A DNA stretch of 64,000 nucleotides from Methylobacterium oryzihabitans (GTDB taxonomy: Bacteria > Pseudomonadota > Alphaproteobacteria > Rhizobiales > Beijerinckiaceae): the NCBI RefSeq assembly GCF_004004555.2, contig NZ_SACP01000011.1:1-64000 (forward strand), given 5' to 3'. This document shows, one piece after another, positions 9,830 through 19,210 of the stretch; the first letter of the stretch is position 1, and each line of letters begins with the position of its first letter. The notes under the pieces were generated by a model. The model was not told the DNA's origin. It saw only the letters and a list, made by a program, of their open reading frames with translations, and ran no database searches. The translations under genes and the position numbers were made by a program.

Positions 9830-11059
9830 TCAGGCCAGCGCGTCCGCCACGGCGTCGGCGGCGCGTTCGCCCTCCTCCCAGGCGCCGCCGGCGGTGCCCC
9901 ACTGGGCCCGCGACAGCGCCTCGCCGGCGAACCAGATCCGCCCGCCGACCGGCTCCTTGAGCCGGTCGCGGGCGCCGGCATGGCCCGGCGGCACCACCGC
10001 CCACGAGCCGCGCGACCATGGGTCGTGGCGCCATTCCGACACCGCCGGCACCGCGAGGTCGCGGATGCCGGAGGCCCCGACATGGGCCGCCAGCGTCTCG
10101 CGCACGAGGCGCCGGGCGCCGTCCGCCCCGGCGCGGGCGGCGTCGAGGCGGTGCGCCAGCGGCGCGTCGAGCTCGAAGAAGTGGAACGGCGCCCCGTCGA
10201 CCCGGGTGAGCAGGCCCGGCGGCTGGAGCCGGTGGCCGAGGAGCGTCGCCAGCCGGTCGCGGCCGCGGAACGGCGCCGAGGGCCAGTGCAGCACGACGTG
10301 CTCGTAGATCCCGGCGCTGAATCCGTCGATCGCCGCCCGGACCGGATCGGGCAGGTGCGGCCGGAACCGCACCGCGTCCTGGTCGCGCAGCAGCATCATC
10401 GGGGCGGTGACGACCACCGCCCGGGCCCGCAGCACCCCGTGCTCGCCGGCATCGAGCGCGACGCCCTCGCCCGACCAGTCGATGGCGCGCACCGGCGCCC
10501 GCAGGGCCACCGGCAGGAAGCGGGCGAGGCGGGCGAGATAGGCGCCGTAGCCACCCTGGATGAAGAAGTTGTCGCCGTACTCCATGCTCGGGAAGTCGTG
10601 CAGGCTGACTTCGCCGAGCGGCCGGCCGGAGACGAGGCCGTGGACGAGGGCGACCCGCGGCCCCCACGGCCCGAGGCCGGGCGGCAGGGCGCTCGCCGCC
10701 GGCCGGTCCGGCCCGCCGAGGCGGGCGCCGTCGCCGATCGCCCGGTCGGCCACCGCCCAGGCGCGGGCGAAGGCGGCGCTCTCCGCCGGCCGGGCCGGGC
10801 GGCGCCCGATCCGCAGGTGGCTCTCCTGCGCCGCCCGCCGCAGGGGCTCGCCGCGGGCGAGCCCGAGGGCGACCAGCGGATTGATCGGCCCGGCATGGAG
10901 CCAGTGCGCGCCGAGATCGACCGGGTGGCCGCGCAGCATCGTGGTTACGGTGCGCCCGCCGACGCGGCCGCGGGCCTCCAGCACCGCGACGCTCAGGCCC
11001 CGGGCGAGGAGGCGCCGCGCCGCCGCGCGGCCGCCGGCGCCGACTGCTGCACGCGCCAG
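9830..11059 (-). pseudogene. Flavin amine oxidase-like protein, N-terminus damaged
   Basis: About 405 residues of a monoamine-oxidase-type flavoprotein. SVAVLEARGRVGGRT is the end of the FAD-binding unit; GAHWLHAG, GGYGAYLARLARFL and the C-terminal WFAGEALSRAQWGTAGGAWEEG are typical. The N-terminus is abnormal: the dinucleotide loop reads VGAGGRAAARRL instead of GAGAAGLAAARRL, and no ATG, GTG or TTG lies in frame for a long way upstream. The coordinate given is the nearest CTG. The reading frame overlaps the C-terminus of the upstream membrane protein by 67 bp. A small deletion at the gene junction would explain all of this. It could still be translated from a rare start. Confidence 0.6.
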
Positions 11060-12843
11060 ACCGCGAGGGCATCGTTCTGCATCGGGATCCGCTCCAGCCA
11101 GGGTCGCGACGCCCCGTCCCGCATCAGGTGGGCCGCGAGGGACGACCCGTCGAGAAAGGGGCCGGACGGCGCGCAGAGCGCGATGTAGTTCACCCCCATC
11201 GCCTCGGCCACCCGGCGCAGGGACGCCTCGTCCTTCAGCGCCTCCAGGCTCGCGAGCAGACCCTCGGTGGCGCGGTGATAGGGCGCCGCCACGACGCTGT
11301 GGCGCGTCAGCGCCAGGATGTGCGGGCCGAGATAGATCTCGCCCAGCACCAGCCCCGGCGGCAGCGCGCCGAGGGCGCGGATCGGGGCGGCCGCGAGGCA
11401 GCCCTCGACCGGGTCCGCGGCCCGCTCGCGCAGGCCGGCGAGCGCCGGCAGGGTCGCGAGGGCGAACCAGACCTTGCCGACGAGGGCGAGCCCGAGGAGC
11501 AGCGCCCCGGCCCGGCGGAGCACCGGACGGCCGGCGCCGGCGGGCCCGAGCAGCGCGACCGCCCGGGCGAGGACCGGGCCGGCGACCACCGGCACGAAGC
11601 CGGCGGCGACGTAGAAGCCGCGGATCTGGGTCGTGCCGATGACGGCGCCGACCGTCAGGACCGCCCCGAGCAGGCCCCAGGCCCAGCGCCGCCGGGGATC
11701 GCGCTCCCGCCACGCCGCCGCCAGCGCGGCGAGCGCCGCGAGGTAGACCGGCATCGCGACGGCGAGCGCCTGCGGCCCGTCGAAGGCGAGGGCGGCGGGG
11801 AGCGGCATCATCTCGCGGTTCTCGTCGAGCCATTCCCGCCGCACGATCCCGGGCATGCCCGGGAACGGCCCGTGCAGGCAGTCGGGAAACAGCGCGGCGA
11901 AGCCCGCGAGGGTGGCCGCGCCGGCCGCGGCCGCCAGCGCGAGGCGCGGGCCGGGGCCGGGCAGGCGGCGGTCGAGCCCGGCGGCGGCGAGCGCCGTGAG
12001 GGCCGCGCAGCCGCCGAGCCAGAGCCAGGGCGGCGAGAGGGCGTCGCAGGCGGTGACGCGCCACAGGGCCGGCGCGGTCTGGGCGGAAAACAGCGCGAGG
12101 CCGCCGAGCCCGAGGGCGAGGCCGAAGCCGAGGAAGGCCGGCAGGGCGGCGCGGCCGGCGAGGATCCATGCCCCGGCGAGGCCGAGGCCGGCGCAGGCGA
12201 TGGTCGGCAGCGTCTCCAACCCGACCGCGAGCGAGAAGGCGGCGAGACCGCCCGCCAGGGCGCCCTCGCGCAGGCCGCAGGCCGGCCGCATCAGGCACAG
12301 CACCATCGCCAGCATGGTGCAGATCTGCACGTTGTGGTGGTCGATGCGGCCGTAGCCGAACAGCGCGGCGACGAGGACGGTCTGGGTCGCGGCGAACAGG
12401 GCGAGCGTCGCCGCGGTAGTGCCGAACAGGTCGCGCACGCCCCGGTAGAGCAGCCCGGCATAAAGGCCGAACAGCAGCAGCGGCCACAGCATCACCGCCG
12501 CCGCCTCGGCCTGGGCGCCCGCCACCGGCCCGAGCAGGCGGATCAGCGCGGCGATCGGCAGGTCGACGAAGCGCGACCAGTGCATCGGCGGCGCGCCCGG
12601 GGGCAGGTGGCGGTGCTGGACGAGGTCGAACCACGGCTGCCCGGCGAGGAGGTCGCGGACCTCGACGAGCCGCATGGCGTCGTCGGTGTCGGGCAGGTCG
12701 AGGTCGCGCCAGACCGCGCTCGCGTCGCGCAGCAGGTAGGTGCCGGCGAGCCCGAGGCCGACGAGGAGCCACAGCACCGCCGGCCGCTCCAGCAGGGCGG
12801 GGGCGGGGCGGCGAGGCGGGGCGGCGAGGTCGGCGGCGAGCAT
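10993..12843 (-). CDS. Multi-spanning GT-C-type membrane glycosyltransferase-like protein
   Basis: A 616-residue protein with about a dozen hydrophobic segments and a soluble C-terminal domain. The first external loop carries DLDLPDTDDAMRLVEVRDLL and MHWSRFVDLP, the acidic pattern seen in GT-C enzymes that use polyprenyl-linked sugars. GRIDHHNVQ follows between later helices. Substrate is unknown. The last 18 residues ([17 protein letters not shown]) are an Arg/Ala/Ser tail read out of frame with the amine-oxidase gene; homologues would be expected to end near LAVWRVQ. Divergent from the UGM-like flavoprotein, which suggests envelope glycan work (inference). Confidence 0.78.
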   Translation of the reverse strand: MLAADLAAPPRRPAPALLERPAVLWLLVGLGLAGTYLLRDASAVWRDLDLPDTDDAMRLVEVRDLLAGQPWFDLVQHRHLPPGAPPMHWSRFVDLPIAALIRLLGPVAGAQAEAAAVMLWPLLLFGLYAGLLYRGVRDLFGTTAATLALFAATQTVLVAALFGYGRIDHHNVQICTMLAMVLCLMRPACGLREGALAGGLAAFSLAVGLETLPTIACAGLGLAGAWILAGRAALPAFLGFGLALGLGGLALFSAQTAPALWRVTACDALSPPWLWLGGCAALTALAAAGLDRRLPGPGPRLALAAAAGAATLAGFAALFPDCLHGPFPGMPGIVRREWLDENREMMPLPAALAFDGPQALAVAMPVYLAALAALAAAWRERDPRRRWAWGLLGAVLTVGAVIGTTQIRGFYVAAGFVPVVAGPVLARAVALLGPAGAGRPVLRRAGALLLGLALVGKVWFALATLPALAGLRERAADPVEGCLAAAPIRALGALPPGLVLGEIYLGPHILALTRHSVVAAPYHRATEGLLASLEALKDEASLRRVAEAMGVNYIALCAPSGPFLDGSSLAAHLMRDGASRPWLERIPMQNDALAVWRVQQSAPAAARRRGASSPGA

Positions 12844-13010
12844 CGGGCGGGCTTCGGGCGGGAGGCCTCCCGGCCTCGCACGGCCGGCTTAACCTGCGGT
12901 TAGTCCGGCCCGGTCGCACCCGCACCCGGGGGTTGAAGTCTTCTTTACTCCCGCGCCTTAGCGTCGACCGGGTCGCCGGCCGGAGGAGGCCGGTCCGGAA
13001 CCGACGCCCG

Positions 13011-14510
13011 ATGAGCCTTCACACCGAGACGCTGATCATCGGCGCCGGCCCGGCGGGACTGACCGCCGGCTACATGCTGTCGAAGGCCGGCCGCGACGTG
13101 CTGGTGCTGGAGCGCGACCCCGAGCGGGTCGGCGGCATCAGCCGCACCGTCTCCCACAACGGCTTCCTGTTCGACATCGGCGGCCACCGCTTCTTCTCGA
13201 AGTCGCGGGAGGTGGTGGACTTGTGGAACGAGATCCTGCCCGACGACTTCGTCGACCGGCCGCGGCTGTCGCGGATCTACTACAAGGGGCGTTACTACGC
13301 CTATCCGCTCAAGGCGTTCGAGGCCCTGCGCAACCTCGGCCCGATCGAGAGCGCGGCCTGCGTCGCCTCCTATCTCTACGCCCGGGCGCGGCCGATCCGC
13401 GAGCCGAAGAGCTTTCACGATTGGGTGCGCAACCAGTTCGGCCAGCGCCTGTTCTCGATCTTCTTCCGCACCTACACCGAGAAGGTGTGGGGCATGTCCT
13501 GCGACGCGATCTCGGCCGATTGGGCGGCCCAGCGGATCAAGGGGCTCGACCTCGGGGCGGCGATCCGCGACGCCCTCGCCCGCTCCCTCGGCCTGCGCCG
13601 CGGCAGGGCGGGCGGCCCGGTCATCAAGACGCTGATCGAGTCGTTCCGCTATCCCCGCCGCGGCCCCGGCATGATGTGGGACGCCGCCGCGGCGGCGATC
13701 CGGGCGCGCGGCGGCCGGGTGCTGCTCGACCGCGGCGTCGAGTCCCTGCGCTACGACCCGGCCTCGCGCCTGTGGACGGCGAGCGCGGTGACGGGCGACG
13801 GTACCCGCGAGACGGTCACCGCCCGCCACGTCGTGTCCTCGGCGCCGATCCGCGACCTCGTCGCGGCGCTCCGCCCGGCGCCGCTGAGCACCTTCCACGC
13901 CCGGGAACTCGCCTATCGCGACTTCCTCACCGTGGCGCTGATCGCCCGCACCGACCGGGACTTCCCCGATAACTGGGTCTACATCCACGACCCCTCGGTG
14001 CAGGTCGGCCGGGTGCAGAACTTCCGCTCGTGGTCGCCCGAGATGGTGCCGCTGTCCGGCCACGCCTGCCTCGGCCTCGAATATTTCTGCTTCGAGGGCG
14101 ACGGCCTGTGGAACGCCGACGACGCGGCGCTGGTCGCGCTCGCCAAGCGCGAGATCGGGCAGATCGGCCTGATCGACCCGGACGACGTGGTCGATGCCTG
14201 CGTGGTGCGCCAGCCCAAGGCCTATCCGGTCTACGACGAGGCGTATCGCGACCACGTCGCGGCGATCCGTCGGGACCTGGAGGGCAGCTACCCGACGCTC
14301 CACCTCGTCGGCCGCAACGGCATGCACAAGTACAACAACCAGGACCACGCGATGATGACCGCGATGCTCACCGCGCGCAACATCCTGGCGGGCGAGCGCC
14401 GCTATGACGTCTGGGCGGTGAACGAGGACGCCGAGTACGGCGAGGCCGGCCCGTCGGGGGCCCGCGAGGCCCTGGCGAGCGAGCGGCTGGTGCCGCGGCG
14501 GGTGGCGTAG
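13011..14510 (+). CDS. FAD-dependent protoporphyrinogen-oxidase/UDP-galactopyranose-mutase-like protein
   Basis: A 499-residue flavoprotein. The FAD loop GAGPAG is at residues 11-16, followed by LVLERDPERVGGISRT, and FDIGGHRFFSKS is characteristic of this subgroup. RTYTEKVWG and the C-terminal NGMHKYNNQDHAMMTAM complete the family pattern. Members are commonly annotated as NAD(P)/FAD-dependent oxidoreductases near sugar and polysaccharide genes; the reaction is not established. ATG 13011 (MSLHTE) begins right at the FAD domain; GGAGGAGG lies too far upstream (about 12981) to be an ideal ribosome site. Confidence 0.82.
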   Translation: MSLHTETLIIGAGPAGLTAGYMLSKAGRDVLVLERDPERVGGISRTVSHNGFLFDIGGHRFFSKSREVVDLWNEILPDDFVDRPRLSRIYYKGRYYAYPLKAFEALRNLGPIESAACVASYLYARARPIREPKSFHDWVRNQFGQRLFSIFFRTYTEKVWGMSCDAISADWAAQRIKGLDLGAAIRDALARSLGLRRGRAGGPVIKTLIESFRYPRRGPGMMWDAAAAAIRARGGRVLLDRGVESLRYDPASRLWTASAVTGDGTRETVTARHVVSSAPIRDLVAALRPAPLSTFHARELAYRDFLTVALIARTDRDFPDNWVYIHDPSVQVGRVQNFRSWSPEMVPLSGHACLGLEYFCFEGDGLWNADDAALVALAKREIGQIGLIDPDDVVDACVVRQPKAYPVYDEAYRDHVAAIRRDLEGSYPTLHLVGRNGMHKYNNQDHAMMTAMLTARNILAGERRYDVWAVNEDAEYGEAGPSGAREALASERLVPRRVA

Positions 14511-14537
14511 GAGCCGGCCCGGACCCGACGAGCGCCG

Positions 14538-14740
14538 CAGGACAATCGCTTCAAAGCGATTGCCCTGTTTTCTTGCTTGGCCTCAGGCGCCGGCAGTCAC
14601 ATCCGTGACTTTGGCTTTCGCTCCGCTCTGCGTTCGGGCGGACATGCGTCCGCCCGAACCCGCTCCGCGGGGCGCTCCTCGCGCCCGCCATCGAGCGTCG
14701 CCCTTCGGGCGACCGCAGGACAATCGCTGAAGCGATGGCC
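14538..14740 (-). repeat. Interspersed repeat family A, copy 2 (inverted)
   Basis: Occupies most of the 326-bp gap between the UGM-like gene and the alpha/beta hydrolase. Both ends are hairpin-forming: 14538-14550 pairs with 14555-14567 (one mismatch) and 14716-14728 pairs with its neighbour at about 14730-14740. Internal blocks are the reverse complement of copies at 295-490 and 46443-46649. One block differs: GCAGTCACATCCGTGACT replaces the GTTCGCATCCGCTCACTT seen in the other copies. Confidence 0.82.
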
Positions 14741-14836
14741 CCGGTGAGCGCCGCGCCGCCTGTTGCCCGCCGCGCCCCGGGGCGCGATACTGGCTTGGCC
14801 ACAAACAAAAAATGCCGATGCCGGGAAGGAATGCAG

Positions 14837-15910
14837 ATGCGAGTCGTGAGGCTGTTGCGGACAGCCGCCATGGGGGCGGCCCTGTCGCTGATTGCCCTCG
14901 CGGCGGGCGCCGCCGACTACCCGGCCCCCCGGGAGGGGGACTGGACGGTCAGGGACTTCCGGTTCCACACCGGCGAAGTCCTGCCGGAATTGCGCCTGCA
15001 CTACACCACGGTCGGCGATCCGATGGGCGAGCCGGTGGTCGTCCTGCACGGCACCACCGGTTCGGCCGCCAGCATGCTCACGCCCGGCTTCGCCGGCGAG
15101 CTGTTCGGTCCCGGCCAGCCGCTCGACGCGGCCAAACACTACATCGTCATCCCGGACGCGATCGGCCACGGCCGATCGTCGAAGCCGTCTGACGGTCTGA
15201 AGACGAAGTTCCCGCGCTACAACTACGACGATATGGCCGAGGCGCAGTACCGGCTGCTCACCGAGCATCTCGGCCTCAAGCGCGTCCGGCTCGTCATCGG
15301 CAACTCGATGGGCGGGATGCACGCCTGGATCCTCGGCGTGAAGCATCCCGCCTTCATGGACGCCCTCGTGCCGATGGCGTCGCAGCCGAGCGAGATGGGG
15401 AGCCGCAACTGGATGACGCGCCGGCTCCTGATCGAGACGATCCGGCGCGACCCGGCCTATGCCGGCGGCGAGTATACCACCCAGCCGCCCTCGCTGCGGG
15501 TCGCCAACGTGTTCTTCGCCCTGGCCACCAGCGGCGGCACGCTGGCGCTGCAGAAGCAGGGGCCGACCGGCGAACTCGCCGACAGGCTCGTGGATGCTCG
15601 CCTCGCGGCGCCGTTCAACGCCGACGCCAACGACTACATCTACCAGTGGGAGTCGTCGCGCGGCTACAACCCGTCGCCGGGGCTCGAGGCGATCGAGGCG
15701 CCGGTACTGGCGATCAACTCGGCGGACGACGAGCGCAACCCGCCCGAGACCGGGATCATGGAGCGCGAGATGAAGCGCCTCAGGAGCGGGCGCCTGTACC
15801 TGATCCCGGCCAGCGCCGAGACCAGCGGCCACGGCACCACCGGCTTCGCGCGCTTCTACCGGCAGCAGCTCCAGGACTTCCTGCAGGCCGCGCCGAAGCG
15901 AACCCAGTAG
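14837..15910 (+). CDS. Exported alpha/beta hydrolase, homoserine O-acetyltransferase-like
   Basis: A 357-residue protein with a signal peptide (MRVVRLLRTAAMGAALSL... ending near AAGAAD). The fold is that of MetX-type acyltransferases/hydrolases: oxyanion region VVLHGTTGSA, PDAIGHGRSSKP, nucleophile Ser in IGNSMGGMH, Asp in NSADDERNPPE and His in SGHGTTGF. True MetX is cytoplasmic, so a secreted esterase or hydrolase is more likely. ATG 14837 is preferred to ATG 14831 because GGGAAGGA ends six bases before it and is too close to the other ATG. Confidence 0.85.
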   Translation: MRVVRLLRTAAMGAALSLIALAAGAADYPAPREGDWTVRDFRFHTGEVLPELRLHYTTVGDPMGEPVVVLHGTTGSAASMLTPGFAGELFGPGQPLDAAKHYIVIPDAIGHGRSSKPSDGLKTKFPRYNYDDMAEAQYRLLTEHLGLKRVRLVIGNSMGGMHAWILGVKHPAFMDALVPMASQPSEMGSRNWMTRRLLIETIRRDPAYAGGEYTTQPPSLRVANVFFALATSGGTLALQKQGPTGELADRLVDARLAAPFNADANDYIYQWESSRGYNPSPGLEAIEAPVLAINSADDERNPPETGIMEREMKRLRSGRLYLIPASAETSGHGTTGFARFYRQQLQDFLQAAPKRTQ

Positions 15911-15938
15911 GTCACCGCCGGTATCCCCTCGCCGAACG

Positions 15939-16256
15939 TCACGCCTCGTCGGGGATCTCGATGTCCAGCACCGCCGAGGCGAGGCACTTGCCGTGGGCGT
16001 CGAGGGCCAGCGAGCGGGTCACGCCGCCGCCGAGCGCCCCGTGAAGCACGAAGTTCAGGGCGCCGAGCCCCGGCAGCGCGTAGCGCTCCACCTCGCCGCG
16101 AACGAGGCCGGAGAAATGCGCCCCGACCCGTTCCGCCGTGACGTGGCGCTCCAGGCGGGGATAGTCCCGCGGGTCGTAGGCGATCACCGAGATGTTCGAG
16201 ACGTCGCCCTTGTCGCCGGTGCGGGCATGGGCGAGGCGGCGCAGGATCGTCGGCAT
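15939..16256 (-). CDS. AtuA-like C-terminal ferredoxin-fold protein
   Basis: A 105-residue protein beginning MPTILRRLAHARTGDKGDVSN, the signature of the small domain that follows the AtuA core in acyclic terpene utilisation proteins. In some bacteria both parts are one polypeptide; here the small part is a separate gene starting 3 bp after the stop of the large part. Translational coupling is likely. The two proteins probably form one complex. Function in this family is only loosely known. Confidence 0.8.
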   Translation of the reverse strand: MPTILRRLAHARTGDKGDVSNISVIAYDPRDYPRLERHVTAERVGAHFSGLVRGEVERYALPGLGALNFVLHGALGGGVTRSLALDAHGKCLASAVLDIEIPDEA

Positions 16257-16259
16257 GCT

Positions 16260-17600
16260 TCAGCTCTCCACGAGGTGCAGGGCGGGCGTCACCGCGGCCT
16301 CGGGCAGCAGCAGCGAGCGGATGCCGACGATCTCACGGGCCGATTTCGTCGCGCCGCCGCCGCCGGCCGGGCCGTTGAGGTACAGCGACTCGACCTCCTG
16401 GCCGATCCGCTCGGCCTCTGCCCGGTCGTCGGTGCGGCCGACGACCCTGACTCGCACCTCCCGCGGCTCGGGAGCATCGGCCGAGAGGGCGGGTCCGAGG
16501 ATCGCGTCGACGCCGATCAGCTCGAAGCGGGTCTCCCGGGTCGCGACCCCGGTCATGCGCAGGCGCTCGGCCACGATGTCGAGCGCCAGCCGCCCGCGCG
16601 CCACCGCGCCGGCGCCGGCATACGAGATCTGTCCCTCGCCGACCCAACTGTCGCGGTAGCCGACCGAGACCTTCAGGAGGCCGGTGCGCGGGGCGCCGTC
16701 GCCGCCCTCGACCCGCACCCGGTCGAACCCGGCCTCGCTCACCCGCACGCCGGAGAAGTCGGCGACCACGTCGGGCTGGAGATAGCGGGCGGGGTCGTGG
16801 ACCTCGTAGAGGAGTTGCTCCTTGCAGGTCGCCGTCGTCACCCGCCCGCCGGAACCCGGGACCTTGGTGACGGTCGCGGTCCCGTCCTCGGCGACCTCGG
16901 CGAGGGGGAAGCCGAGCCGGGCAAGGTCGGGCACGTCCTTGACGCCGGGATCGGCGAAGTAGCCCCCGGTGACCTGGCCGGCGCATTCGAGCAGGTGGCC
17001 GACCACCGTGCCGCGGCCGAGCCGCGTCCAGTCGCTCATCGACCAGCCGAATTCGTGCACCAGCGGCGCGAGGAACATCGCCGGGTCGGCGGCGCGGCCG
17101 GTGACGACCACGTCGGCCCCCTGCGCCAGCGCCGCGACGATCGGGCCGGCGCCGAGATAGGCGTTGGCCGAGACCAGCCGGTCGCCGAGGGCGCTCACCG
17201 GCTCGCCGGTCTCGTCGAGACGGTGATCCCCGTCCAGCACCGCGTCAAGCACGTCGTCGCCGGTGACCGCGGCGATTCGCAGGCCGTCGAGGCCGAGTTC
17301 CCGCGCCACCGCCGCGACCGCCGCCGCGGCGGCGACGGGGTTCGCCGCCCCCATGTTGGTGACGATGCGGATGCCGCGGTCGCGGCAGGGCCGCAGCACG
17401 GCGCGCATGCGGGCGGCGAGCAGCGGGTCGTAGCCCGCGCCCGGGTCGCGCATCCGCGCCTGCTGTGCGAGCGCGATGGTGCGCTCGGCGAGGCACTCGA
17501 ACACGAGGTACTGCACGTCCCCCCGCTCGGCCAGTTCGACCGCCGGCTCGATCCGGTCGCCCGAGAAGCCGGCGCCGGCGCCGATCCTGATGGTTCTCAC
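16260..17600 (-). CDS. AtuA-like core protein (DUF1446 family)
   Basis: A 446-residue protein. IRIGAGAGFSGDRI at the start, VTNMGAANP, GDDVLDAV, VVTGRAADPAMFLAPLVHEFGW and GHLLECAGQVTGGYFADPG are typical of the AtuA/DUF1446 family. Pseudomonas AtuA acts in citronellol/geraniol breakdown, but many homologues sit beside carboxylate transporters, as here. GTG 17600 is preferred to GTG 17609 because GAGGAG stands eight bases before it. It lies in a leftward run with the CitMHS transporter upstream and the small AtuA-like gene downstream, separated from the transporter by repeat B2. Confidence 0.85.
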   Translation of the reverse strand: MRTIRIGAGAGFSGDRIEPAVELAERGDVQYLVFECLAERTIALAQQARMRDPGAGYDPLLAARMRAVLRPCRDRGIRIVTNMGAANPVAAAAAVAAVARELGLDGLRIAAVTGDDVLDAVLDGDHRLDETGEPVSALGDRLVSANAYLGAGPIVAALAQGADVVVTGRAADPAMFLAPLVHEFGWSMSDWTRLGRGTVVGHLLECAGQVTGGYFADPGVKDVPDLARLGFPLAEVAEDGTATVTKVPGSGGRVTTATCKEQLLYEVHDPARYLQPDVVADFSGVRVSEAGFDRVRVEGGDGAPRTGLLKVSVGYRDSWVGEGQISYAGAGAVARGRLALDIVAERLRMTGVATRETRFELIGVDAILGPALSADAPEPREVRVRVVGRTDDRAEAERIGQEVESLYLNGPAGGGGATKSAREIVGIRSLLLPEAAVTPALHLVES

Positions 17601-17675
17601 CCTGGGCACTCCTCTGCCGGATCAGGGGCCGGCCCTACGGCTTATCCGATCGAGTCAAACAATGAATCCAGACCC

Positions 17676-17720
17676 TTTTCCCGGACGACTGCAGCGTCAG
17701 CGGAAGGAGATCCGGGAAAG
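17676..17720. repeat. Interspersed repeat family B, single unit
   Basis: One arm of the family B doublet, bounded by TTTCCCGGA and TCCGGGAAA, so the single unit has its own 9-bp inverted ends. The internal part CGACTGCAGCGTCAGCGG is identical to the left arm of copy 1. It lies between the CitMHS gene and the AtuA-like gene that follows it. Confidence 0.75.
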
Positions 17721-17766
17721 GAGAGCGTCACGGGCTCGATCTTGCAGCATCGCAGCGGAACGACCC

Positions 17767-19113
17767 TCAGCCCAGGACGCCGGTCGCGAAGGCGACCGCG
17801 GTCATCACCAGCGTGGTGCCGAACGCCCACGGGAAGATGAAGCGCTGGTGGTCGCCGAGATTCACCCCGCACAGGCCGATCAGGATGAAGGTCGAGGCGG
17901 TGAGCGGGCTGAGGGGGAAGCCGGTCGTCATCTGGCCCAGGATCGCGCCGCGGCCGACCAGCACCGGATCGACGCCGAGATTGGCCGCGGTCTGGCCGAG
18001 CACCGGCAGCACGCCGAAATAATAGGCGTCGGGCGTGAACACGAGGCTGAGCGGCATGCTGGTGACCGCGACGATGGCCGGCAGGTAGCCGGCGAGGCTC
18101 GCCGGCACCACCGAGACGGCGGCTCCCGCCATCGCGTCGATCATCTTCGTGCCGGTCAGCACGCCGGTGAAGATGCCGGCGGCGAAGATCATGGTCGAGA
18201 CCGTGACGACGCTGTCGGCGTGGGAGACGAGGTGCGTCTGCTGCTGGTCCCAGCGCGGATAGTTGACCGGCAGCGCGACCGCGAAGGCGAGGATGAACAG
18301 CACCGGCAGCGGCAGCAGCGCCATCAGCAGGGCGACGATCAGCACCGCGGTCAGGGCCGCGTTGAACCAGAACAGCCAGGGCTTCGTCAGCGCGACCTTG
18401 CCCTCGTCCGGCTCCGCCGCCGGAAGCCCGCCCGGCAACTCGGCCGGGACCGCGGCGGAGAGCGACGCGGGCCGCAAGGCCGCGGCCTCGGGAGCGGTCA
18501 GGCCGAGGCGGGCGCGCTCGCGCCGGCCGAACAGGTAGGCGACGAACAGCACCCAGGCGATGCCGACCGCCATCGCGGGCACGACCGGGTTGAACAGGGC
18601 GGCGGAATCGACCTTGAGGGACGCCATCGCCCGCACGGTCGGCCCGCCCCACGGGATGATGTTCATCACCCCCGCCGCGAGCGCGACGATGCCCGACAGG
18701 ACCAGCCGGTCCATGCCGAGGCGCTGGTAGAGCGGCAGCATCGCCGAGACCGTGATGAGGAAGGTGGTGGCGCCGTCGCCATCGAGGGAGACCGCCAGGG
18801 TCAGCGTGGCGGTGGCGAGCGTCACCCGGACGGGATCGCCCTTCACCAGCCGCACGAGGCGCCGGATCATCGGCTCGAACAGCCCGACATCGAGCATCAG
18901 GCCGAAATACAGCACCGCGAAGACGATCATCACGCCGACCGGCGCGACCCGGGCGATGCCGTCGAGCATCATCTTGCCGAGGCCGGGGCCGGCCCCGGCG
19001 AGCAGACCGGCCACCGCCGGGATCAGGATCAGCGCCACCAGCACCGACAGCCGCCGGGTCATGATGGCGTACAGGAAGATCGCGATCGTCGCGAATCCCA
19101 GGGCAGCAAGCAC
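17767..19113 (-). CDS. CitMHS-family citrate/tricarboxylate:proton (metal) symporter
   Basis: A 448-residue protein with about twelve hydrophobic segments. SLDGDGATTFLITVSAMLPLY and NIIPWGGPTVRAMAS in the first half and SMPLSLVFTPDAYYFGVLP and GQMTTGFPLSPLTASTFIL in the second are CitMHS motifs. The family imports citrate, often with Mg or Ca, across the inner membrane. GTG 19113 is chosen because GGAGGAAA lies just upstream. It is divergent from the LysR gene at 19211, which probably controls it, and upstream of the AtuA-like pair, suggesting uptake and breakdown of a branched or unsaturated tricarboxylate (inference). Confidence 0.88.
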   Translation of the reverse strand: MLAALGFATIAIFLYAIMTRRLSVLVALILIPAVAGLLAGAGPGLGKMMLDGIARVAPVGVMIVFAVLYFGLMLDVGLFEPMIRRLVRLVKGDPVRVTLATATLTLAVSLDGDGATTFLITVSAMLPLYQRLGMDRLVLSGIVALAAGVMNIIPWGGPTVRAMASLKVDSAALFNPVVPAMAVGIAWVLFVAYLFGRRERARLGLTAPEAAALRPASLSAAVPAELPGGLPAAEPDEGKVALTKPWLFWFNAALTAVLIVALLMALLPLPVLFILAFAVALPVNYPRWDQQQTHLVSHADSVVTVSTMIFAAGIFTGVLTGTKMIDAMAGAAVSVVPASLAGYLPAIVAVTSMPLSLVFTPDAYYFGVLPVLGQTAANLGVDPVLVGRGAILGQMTTGFPLSPLTASTFILIGLCGVNLGDHQRFIFPWAFGTTLVMTAVAFATGVLG

Positions 19114-19210
19114 GGTTTCCTCCCGGCGCCCGCGATTGTCATGTGCGGGCTGCACGGGGCGGAGCGTCCATCAATGACCGGGGCGCGTTCAACCTATATA
19201 TTGATAACCG

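Noticed and set aside
11128..12903. A 591-residue rightward frame antisense to the GT-C gene
   Set aside because: Highly charged Glu/Arg/Gly composition with no motif, typical of antisense GC-rich shadows.
9830..12925. One giant leftward frame covering the amine oxidase and GT-C region
   Set aside because: Its upstream two thirds are out of frame with the hydrophobic GT-C protein; only the last about 410 codons are a real domain.
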